From NCBI GenBank assembly GCA_031552655.1, contig JAVBML010000007.1, positions 1-16,056 of the forward strand: DNA of 16,056 bases, written 5' to 3'. Source of the DNA: CAZTPH01 sp031552655 (GTDB taxonomy: Bacteria; Pseudomonadota; Gammaproteobacteria; UBA9339). The notes beneath the pieces are model-generated. The model saw only the letters and a list, made by a program, of their open reading frames with translations. It ran no database searches and was not told where the DNA came from. A program made the position numbers and the translations under genes. Below are positions 7,627 through 13,645 of this stretch, in pieces. Positions within the stretch are counted from its first letter, which is position 1, and each line of letters begins with the position of its first letter.

Positions 7627-7702
7627 GTCCCCATCGTCTAGAGGCCTAGGACATTGCCCTTTCACGGCAGTAACAGGGGTTCGACTCCCCTTGGGGACGC
7701 CA
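7627..7702 (+). tRNA. tRNA-Glu (anticodon TTC)
   Basis: 76 nt cloverleaf, 10 nt after tRNA-Ala and surely co-transcribed with it. Acceptor stem GTCCCCA/TGGGGAC is perfect. Anticodon stem TTGCC/GGCAG encloses CTTTCAC, giving TTC. T arm AGGGG/CCCCT with TTCGACT. CCA is encoded. It decodes GAA and GAG. Ala(GGC)-Glu pairs occur in other Gammaproteobacteria such as Pseudomonas. Confidence 0.96.
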
Positions 7703-7906
7703 ATATATGGTTTTTGCAGTTCCATAGGCTTTCATACAGAATAACAGTACACTGACGTACTCATTTTATGGGATTTTGGCGCTAAGATCTCTCGTTTTAT
7801 TCCTTAATTATTTTAATTACACTATCAAAAAATTTTTCCTGCTTAAAATAATAAATTTATAATCAACGAATGATGGCTATGGGTATTTATTAGGCATTCA
7901 ATTTAA

Positions 7907-8611
7907 TCATGACCTACCAAGAGAACTTTTTGCACAACACCATAGATCTATTTTAGTCACACCACACCCAACTAAGGTTTTAGCTAGTTCCATCGCCGTA
8001 CTGCCCGTGGTAATAACATCATCGACGAGAGCCACGTGTCTATACGCAAAACCAGCGGATACTCTAAAAGCTCCTCGAACGTTATGCCTGCGATCCTTTG
8101 CCCCAAGCTGTGCCTGAGCTTGGGTATTTTTAACTCTAGTTATGCTAAATTTATCCAATGGAATTTCCAGGGCTTTAGACACATAAATGGAAATTTCCAA
8201 GGCTTGATTATAACCCCTTTGTTTCAATCTACTAGAATGCAGAGGAATAGGGACAATTACCTCCGGTTTTTCTTTCCGGAAACAGCTGAGCAAATATTTC
8301 GCCAGCATTTTCCCTAGGGCCTTCGCTACCATAAGATTAGAACCAAATTTAAGATCCCTAATTAGCCTATCTATGGGGGTAGCATAGTAGAACATAGCCA
8401 TGGTATTTAGGTTATGAAAAGTAGCAGTGAGGCAACGGCCGCATAAATTTTCACTTAGCGGTAATGTTTCGGCACATAGGCGACAATGGTTTTTTAAAAG
8501 AGGTAATTCAGAGACACAGGGTTCGCAGACACCTAAATCACTATCCGTGACCTCACCACATATTATACAATACTTTTTAAATATAGAACTAAGCAACCAT
8601 GTATCTCCCAC
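7907..8611 (-). CDS. comF: ComF family protein (phosphoribosyltransferase domain)
   Basis: 234 residues. The N-terminal part is a double zinc-ribbon with four CxxC pairs: C15/C18, C29/C32, C43/C46 and C57/C60. The C-terminal part is a type I phosphoribosyltransferase domain: VIVPIPLHSSRLKQRGYNQA (118-137) and the PRPP-binding loop VALVDDVITTGST (193-205). ComF (GntX in Escherichia coli) is needed for uptake of transforming DNA in naturally competent bacteria, but the gene is widespread and its presence does not prove competence. The start is a GTG at 8611; the frame has no ATG, GTG or TTG further upstream before an in-frame stop, and no clear Shine-Dalgarno sequence is seen. Confidence 0.93.
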   Translation of the reverse strand: MGDTWLLSSIFKKYCIICGEVTDSDLGVCEPCVSELPLLKNHCRLCAETLPLSENLCGRCLTATFHNLNTMAMFYYATPIDRLIRDLKFGSNLMVAKALGKMLAKYLLSCFRKEKPEVIVPIPLHSSRLKQRGYNQALEISIYVSKALEIPLDKFSITRVKNTQAQAQLGAKDRRHNVRGAFRVSAGFAYRHVALVDDVITTGSTAMELAKTLVGCGVTKIDLWCCAKSSLGRS

Positions 8612-8688
8612 TATTATTGTTAGTTTAGGGGAAAATTCACCGATGCCAATGCAGTATTTATTACGAGTAAAAACTACTACTATACAGA

Positions 8689-9249
8689 TTAATCTTCATT
8701 AATTTGGTGCACCTCAATGGTAACATCATTAAGCTTTACCCTACCGGTACTACTAACATTTTCGTAGTTAAAACCGCTTTGCCATAGAGGTGACCAGTAA
8801 ATAGCTAGGGAACCAAGTAATTTATCAGTATCGTGGGTGCTGGGGTCAATGTACAAAGCATTCTCGAAGAAACAGATCTCCAGCTTAGCCTCCAGTTTAG
8901 AATTAAACTCATTCAGCAAAGCAATTTCTTGACACTGATTACAGGGTATTCTAAAATTTACTGGTCGGTACGTTTGCCAGGTAATAAAATCCGGAGGAAA
9001 CATAGCTTTACCATTCCTAATTTCAACGTTGAGATAACCATGGTAAATTAAATTTTCAGTATTCCTCGACACCATGGCACGACGTTCTTCAACCATGGTA
9101 TTAAAATTACTAGCTAAAGCATTCCTATGACTTTTGCTATAGCTTTCCCATTCCAATTTGCTAATACCAAGATTTTTCCTAGCATGGGAGCACCCCAAGG
9201 CATGAAAAAAAACCAAGGCCAAAAAAAATATTCTGAAATTAGATTGCAT
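8689..9249 (-). CDS. Unrecognised lipoprotein, 186 residues
   Basis: I do not recognise the family. From the ATG at 9249 the product has a hydrophobic signal (residues 4-16) and a lipobox ALGC with the lipidated Cys at 20, so it should be anchored in the envelope. The residue after Cys is Ser, which in Gammaproteobacteria predicts the outer membrane. The mature part is soluble, with a helical Lys/Arg/Glu-rich segment (about 30-62), a CNQC pair (C103, C106) and a third Cys at 126. The C-terminus looks strand-rich (YWSPLWQSGFNYENVSSTG). A TTG two codons upstream (9255) is an alternative start. It lies 32 nt after a strong terminator hairpin and 77 nt before comF on the same strand. Confidence 0.75.
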   Translation of the reverse strand: MQSNFRIFFLALVFFHALGCSHARKNLGISKLEWESYSKSHRNALASNFNTMVEERRAMVSRNTENLIYHGYLNVEIRNGKAMFPPDFITWQTYRPVNFRIPCNQCQEIALLNEFNSKLEAKLEICFFENALYIDPSTHDTDKLLGSLAIYWSPLWQSGFNYENVSSTGRVKLNDVTIEVHQINED

Positions 9250-9281
9250 GAACAACGTAGACTAAAGGCAAAATATGTAAA

Positions 9282-9314
9282 AAAATACATAGGGTTATTT
9301 ACCCTATGTATTTT
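9282..9314 (-). terminator. Bidirectional-looking intrinsic terminator, 13-bp perfect stem
   Basis: AAAATACATAGGG (9282-9294), a 7-nt loop, then CCCTATGTATTTT (9302-9314): a perfect 13-bp stem. Read on the minus strand it follows the stop codon of the 127-residue lipoprotein gene by 12 nt, and the transcript ends in seven U, so it should terminate that gene. It also separates it from the next lipoprotein gene, which starts 32 nt further on. Confidence 0.85.
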
Positions 9315-9326
9315 ATAACATCGAAA

Positions 9327-9710
9327 CTATTCACTCTGAATTGCAGGAGTCGTAGCAACTTCAATTGCCTTTTCTTGAATAGGTTCCAATGACTCCTGCG
9401 TTGAATTCCCGTTCTCTAATGGCACTGCTACGGAGGTCGACGCCGATTCCTGTTCCATGGGTACTGCTATTTCCTGGGAGCTAGGGTAAACCGCTTCCAA
9501 GGTAGTTGGTGTGGCAGGTTCAGAATTAGCTGGTGCAATCTGCTCGGGCATGGGTAATGACGGAGATTCTTGAGTTGTGGTAACATCAGCAGCAGGTACT
9601 AAGACATTCATATCCTGTTGTTCCATGGTTACGGTACTGCTATCCTCTTTACTGCACCCTAAAAGAAAAATGGCAGTTAATGAAACAAAAAAAACTAACA
9701 ATTTACGCAT
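9327..9710 (-). CDS. Small low-complexity lipoprotein
   Basis: 127 residues. Signal peptide MRKLLVFFVSLTAIFLLGC with a lipobox LLGC (C19), then Ser at +2, predicting outer-membrane sorting. The mature part is almost entirely Glu, Gln, Ser, Thr, Pro, Ala and Val, with no Cys, Trp or Phe and only two Lys. It contains imperfect repeats of the type MEQQD, TQESPS, MEQES and TQESLE. It is probably disordered and acidic. No family is recognised. A good GGAG lies 7 nt before the ATG, and a promoter candidate is just upstream. The 13-bp terminator follows. It may be a surface or periplasmic spacer protein; that is inference. Confidence 0.75.
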   Translation of the reverse strand: MRKLLVFFVSLTAIFLLGCSKEDSSTVTMEQQDMNVLVPAADVTTTQESPSLPMPEQIAPANSEPATPTTLEAVYPSSQEIAVPMEQESASTSVAVPLENGNSTQESLEPIQEKAIEVATTPAIQSE

Positions 9711-9756
9711 TTATTTTCTCCAAAAATTTCTATAATCAAAATAAGCTACCCTATAT

Positions 9757-9784
9757 ATTTTAGACTAATTATAGCCAATAGCAA
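9757..9784 (-). promoter_or_regulatory. Possible promoter of the low-complexity lipoprotein gene
   Basis: On the minus strand -35 TTGCTA (9779-9784), a 16-bp spacer, -10 TAAAAT (9757-9762), about 47 nt before the start codon. A perfect TATAAT also occurs inside the spacer but has no -35 partner at suitable distance. Confidence 0.4.
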
Positions 9785-9952
9785 GCTAGTTACTTAGTCC
9801 AAAGCAATTTGTAGCTCAGCAATGTATCATTTGCTCACTATTTTTGGGCAATAACTCGGGCAAAAAATCAGCTAAAATTAATAGTGAAAAAATGCTCCTT
9901 CCATGAAAATAACTAAATTAAAAATTTTAATCTAAATCATCGGTGACACATA

Positions 9953-10600
9953 TTGACAACCACCTTAAGTATGTGGCATATAGCGCGCATGACCTTGGCA
10001 CAAATTTTAGAAAACACCATGTATTTCATTGCATTGCTTAATCCCGTAAGCAAGGTATTTTTTTTGGCTTCTAAAAAAGTTACCCAGGGTAACCAGAATC
10101 TAACTGCCATTTCTCTAAAATCCACTATGGTATCGTGGATAATATTGGTATCCTTAACCTGCGTAGGTGACTTTCTCTTGGCACGCATCTTTCACATTGA
10201 AATCTATTCCCTGGGCGTAGCTGGAGGAATAATTCTCTTCAGCATAGGATTAAATGCTGTTAAAAAAGGAGAGTTTTTAGTTATAGATGACGATGACCAC
10301 CAAGAATGTTCTGATATTTCCATTGTTCCACTGGCCACCCCGCTAATCGCTGGTCCAGGAACCATGACTGCTGCCATAACGCTAGCATCAATTCATGGCA
10401 CGTTGGTAACCATAGTATGCATCACCATTTCCCTTTTAATCAATCTAGGATTTATGTTGCTTTCCTACCCCATTAGCTGTGGCTTAGAAAAACTCAACGC
10501 CACGGGCACTATTATCAGAATTGCCGGTCTCATAGTTACAGCCGTTGCCATGCAAATGATTTTCTCAGGCTGTGCCATGTGGCTTGTAAAAGTTACCTAG
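9953..10600 (+). CDS. MarC family integral membrane protein
   Basis: 215 residues and about six hydrophobic helices. Family marks are FIALLNPVSKVFFL (25-38), VAGGIILFSIGLNAV (89-103) and VPLATPLIAGPGTMTAAI (125-142). MarC/YchE proteins sit in the inner membrane; the early link to multiple antibiotic resistance was not upheld and the function is unknown. Start choice is uncertain. The TTG at 9953 has GGTGA 6 nt upstream, the only visible ribosome-binding site. ATG codons at 9971 and 9989 have none but would also keep the first helix. The 3' end overlaps the convergent aminopeptidase gene by 4 bp. Confidence 0.88.
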   Translation: MTTTLSMWHIARMTLAQILENTMYFIALLNPVSKVFFLASKKVTQGNQNLTAISLKSTMVSWIILVSLTCVGDFLLARIFHIEIYSLGVAGGIILFSIGLNAVKKGEFLVIDDDDHQECSDISIVPLATPLIAGPGTMTAAITLASIHGTLVTIVCITISLLINLGFMLLSYPISCGLEKLNATGTIIRIAGLIVTAVAMQMIFSGCAMWLVKVT

Positions 10601-11976
10601 CTAAAGCGCTGCTCTAAATATTTAAATACTCCCACCACGCAATCCGCTTCACCGCCTTTGGGTTTACCTGGTTTAGAGCAATTATTGTAGGCATTAATAT
10701 CGAAGTGCGCCCATTCAATATCAGGGGCAACGAACTTCTGCAGCATAAGCGCTCCGAGAATGGCTCCACCACCTACGTTATCAGATTTCGCCACATTAAG
10801 CATATCTGCCATGTCACTTTCTAGATATTCTTCGTAGGCATCATGGAGAGGAAGGCGCCAAACAGGCTCTCCTTCTCGATTCATTGCTGACACTAAATCA
10901 TCGGCTAAATTATCGCCATTGGCAAATAGCGCCGCGATGCTAGGGCCCAAAGCAACCCTAGCGGCACCCGTTAGAGTTGCAAAATCTAAGATTAACTGTG
11001 GTTTCCACTCGGAAGCATAGGAAAGAGCATCGGCTAAAATTAGCCGACCTTCAGCATCCGTATTACCCACTTCAATGGTTATGCCGCTGCGACTTCTGAT
11101 AATATCATTGGGTTTAAGAGAATCTCCGGATGGTAGATTTTCCACCGCGGGAATAATTACGCGGAGATTTATCCGTAGTTTTGCTTCCATGATCAAACGG
11201 GCAATGGCTAGCGCATGGGCTGCACCGGCCATATCTTTTTTCATCAGCATCATATGGGAAGATGACTTAAGCTGTAATCCCCCACTATCAAAGCACACTC
11301 CTTTGCCAACTAAAACTACCCTAGGATCAGCACCATTACCATACTCTAAATCTATGAGCAGCGGTTTTTTCTCACTGCCCTTGCCAACGGCATAAACGGT
11401 GGGAAATTCCACTGCCAACTCCTCTCCCTCTATAACTTTAACCTTAGCTTGAAATTCCTGAGCCAGAGCCACAGCTGTGGCAGCCAGCTGTTGGGGGCAC
11501 AGATCAGCAGCGGGGATATTAATTAAATTTCTGGCTAAATAGATAGCTTGCAGAATACTATTAATTCTAGAAAGTGCGTAGCCTTCACAATTTAATCGTG
11601 CTCCACTTCCCGTGGTATTTTTATAGCGATCAAAGCAATAGCTACCCATGCCCCAGCCAATAGCCGCTCGTTCCAATTGTAGAGAAGAAAATTCTCCGAT
11701 TTCAATTCTGTAAACCCCTGAGGGCAACACTTTGGGTAAAACTCCAAAGGATAGAAAACTATCCAAAGACTCAAGGCCAAACAAAACTTTTTCTAACTCC
11801 CCGTGCTGACCAAATATCAGAAAATATTGATTCGACTTAGCGGTGAAATTGCTATGCATAACTATGGTTCTAAGACGCTCATCCTGTAAAGCTAGCCACG
11901 GAGAAAAATCACTCTGCACAATGGGTAATATTTTAATATCTTTTCCATGGCTCTCACTGGTAAAACAATCTATCAT
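10597..11976 (-). CDS. M17 family leucyl aminopeptidase
   Basis: Cytosolic two-metal aminopeptidase that removes N-terminal residues from peptides. 459 residues, shorter than the roughly 500 of PepA because the N-terminal domain (1 to about 135) is reduced. The C-terminal catalytic domain is complete. Metal ligands are K225, D230, D248, D307 and E309; K237 and R311 are the catalytic pair. They lie in GKGVCFDSGGLQLKSS, MKKDMAGAAHA and NTDAEGRLILADALSYA, with the same spacing as in Escherichia coli PepA. The DNA-binding and regulatory role of PepA should not be assumed for this shorter form. The ATG at 11976 follows GGAGG by 4 nt. A promoter candidate lies in the 97-bp gap to the divergent malic enzyme gene. 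Confidence 0.95.
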   Translation of the reverse strand: MIDCFTSESHGKDIKILPIVQSDFSPWLALQDERLRTIVMHSNFTAKSNQYFLIFGQHGELEKVLFGLESLDSFLSFGVLPKVLPSGVYRIEIGEFSSLQLERAAIGWGMGSYCFDRYKNTTGSGARLNCEGYALSRINSILQAIYLARNLINIPAADLCPQQLAATAVALAQEFQAKVKVIEGEELAVEFPTVYAVGKGSEKKPLLIDLEYGNGADPRVVLVGKGVCFDSGGLQLKSSSHMMLMKKDMAGAAHALAIARLIMEAKLRINLRVIIPAVENLPSGDSLKPNDIIRSRSGITIEVGNTDAEGRLILADALSYASEWKPQLILDFATLTGAARVALGPSIAALFANGDNLADDLVSAMNREGEPVWRLPLHDAYEEYLESDMADMLNVAKSDNVGGGAILGALMLQKFVAPDIEWAHFDINAYNNCSKPGKPKGGEADCVVGVFKYLEQRFS

Positions 11977-11980
11977 AGAA

Positions 11981-11985
11981 CCTCC
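11981..11985 (-). promoter_or_regulatory. Shine-Dalgarno sequence of the leucyl aminopeptidase gene
   Basis: GGAGG on the minus strand, 4 nt before the ATG at 11976. It fixes the start of the aminopeptidase. Confidence 0.75.
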
Positions 11986-12041
11986 ACTCGGCTCATAGGT
12001 TGTAAAGAATTAGCTTAAAAAATTATTGAACTCGATGTATA

Positions 12042-12070
12042 GTTATAGACCAAATTTACTAAATAGACAA
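12042..12070 (-). promoter_or_regulatory. Possible promoter of the leucyl aminopeptidase gene
   Basis: On the minus strand -35 TTGTCT (12065-12070), 17-bp spacer, -10 TATAAC (12042-12047). The start would be near 12035, giving a leader of about 58 nt. Four of six and five of six consensus matches. No equally good promoter was found for the divergent malic enzyme gene in the same gap. Confidence 0.45.
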
Positions 12071-12073
12071 TAA

Positions 12074-13645
12074 ATGGCATTGAAAAATACATTAACCTTC
12101 CCTTCTTCCCATGGAAATAAATTTAATAAAAGCACAGCTTTCACCAAAGAGGAAAGAATAAAATTTAAACTGCTAGATAAATTGCCCTTTGCCATAGAAA
12201 ATACCAAACAACAGCTATGTAGAATTCATCTGCAGCTTAACTCCCTAAGCAATGCGGATGAAAAAAGTAAATTTCTAATGGAATTGTATTACCACAATCA
12301 ATCTCTATTTTATGCCTTCGCAGTTGCCAATCTACGGGAAGTCATGCCGCTCATATATACTCCCCAGGTTGCCAAACGATGCTCATCTTTTAGTGAAGAA
12401 TTTAAATACCCCTTGGGAACTTACATTGCCTATCCAGATCGTCACCATCTAGCAACCATCGTCGCCAATGTAGTAAACAAAAATATCAAATTAATCGTAG
12501 TTACCGATGGTGAAAGGGTACTGGGCATCGGAGACCAAGGAGTTGGCGGAATACACATTGCCCTTGGCAAGCTCATGCTCTATACCATTCTGGGCGGCAT
12601 TGATCCAAATACAACCTTGGCCCTGGTGTTGGACGTGGGAACCAATAATAATACTCTACTAACCAATCCCATCTACCTCGGTTGGCGTCACCGAAGAATT
12701 AGTGATAAAAAATATTATCAATTTATAGACCAATTTGTCGCAGCTCTTAAAAAAAGCTCTTCATCCATGGTATTACACTGGGAAGATTTCAGCAGGGATC
12801 ATGCCTGGACATTGCTAAATAGATATCAACGGCAATTACCATCTTTCAATGATGACATTCAGGGAACAGCTGCCGTTACCTTAGCGGCAATCCTAGCAGC
12901 CATGAAATTAACCAAAAGTACCCTAGGACAGCACCGCATTGTAATCCTAGGTGCTGGCAGTACGGCCCTGGGATTAGTTAAATTACTACTTCTCTACGCG
13001 AAAAAAATCGCCCTGGAGGAAAAGGAATTCAAACAAAATCTATGGTTAGTAGATAAAGAAGGATTATTAACAGATAGACTAAAGAATCTAACTGAATTGC
13101 AAGGGAGGTACATCAAAAAATCATCTACAATAAGCTCTTGGAAAATAAAAAATCCTAAAAATATTACCCTAGAAGAAGTAATAAAATATGTAAAACCTAC
13201 GATCCTAATAGGTTTTTCAACGGCACCCCATAGCTTCACAAAAACCGTGGTACGTACTATGGCAAAATACGTATCTCGACCCATTATTTTTCCTCTCTCT
13301 AACCCTTCCGATAGAGCTGAAGCTCATCCCAGGGATCTAGTTCAATGGACCAAAGCTAAAGCAATCATAGCCACTGGCTCCCCCTTTGCCCCGCTAAACT
13401 ATCGGGGTAAAAAAATTGAAATTACCCAATGCAATAACGCCCTAGTATTCCCTGGAGTAATTAAAGGCATCCTAGCAAAGGGAGCTAGCACCATAGAGGA
13501 CGAAGTATTTCTAACCGCAGCTCTCACTCTGTTTAAGCTAACACCGATGCAAAAAAAGAATCTAGCGCCACTCCTCCTACCTGCTTTGGAAAAAATACCC
13601 GCCGTTAGTAAAATAATTGCAAAAAATATTTGTCTAAAAAACTAA
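12074..13645 (+). CDS. NAD-type malic enzyme (malate to pyruvate and CO2)
   Basis: Oxidative decarboxylation of malate to pyruvate, linking the TCA cycle to pyruvate. 523 residues, somewhat short for the large-subunit type (Escherichia coli MaeA is 565). Family marks are LIYTPQVAKRC with catalytic Y95, VVTDGERVLGIGDQGVGG (142-159) and GKLMLYT with catalytic K166. Metal ligands are HWEDF (E237, D238) and FNDDIQGTAAV (D261). The nucleotide-binding loop is GAGSTALG (293-300), followed by LSNPSDRAEA and ATGSPFAPLNYRGKKIE, QCNNALVFPG. NAD preference is inferred from the family. Several usually invariant spots are altered (IHIALGK for GIPIGK, TILGGI for TACGGI), so activity should not be taken for granted. 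There is no clear Shine-Dalgarno sequence before the ATG. The 3' end overlaps the convergent gene by 41 bp. Confidence 0.92.
   Translation: MALKNTLTFPSSHGNKFNKSTAFTKEERIKFKLLDKLPFAIENTKQQLCRIHLQLNSLSNADEKSKFLMELYYHNQSLFYAFAVANLREVMPLIYTPQVAKRCSSFSEEFKYPLGTYIAYPDRHHLATIVANVVNKNIKLIVVTDGERVLGIGDQGVGGIHIALGKLMLYTILGGIDPNTTLALVLDVGTNNNTLLTNPIYLGWRHRRISDKKYYQFIDQFVAALKKSSSSMVLHWEDFSRDHAWTLLNRYQRQLPSFNDDIQGTAAVTLAAILAAMKLTKSTLGQHRIVILGAGSTALGLVKLLLLYAKKIALEEKEFKQNLWLVDKEGLLTDRLKNLTELQGRYIKKSSTISSWKIKNPKNITLEEVIKYVKPTILIGFSTAPHSFTKTVVRTMAKYVSRPIIFPLSNPSDRAEAHPRDLVQWTKAKAIIATGSPFAPLNYRGKKIEITQCNNALVFPGVIKGILAKGASTIEDEVFLTAALTLFKLTPMQKKNLAPLLLPALEKIPAVSKIIAKNICLKN

Noticed and set aside
7706..7761. 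Possible terminator after tRNA-Glu (TATGG/CCATA and AGTAC/GTACT stems)
   Set aside because: Stems of only 5 bp and poor T-runs; too weak to call.
13010..13030. Purine- and A-rich tract within the malic enzyme gene considered as a frameshift site
   Set aside because: The frame continues intact with family-consistent sequence on both sides.
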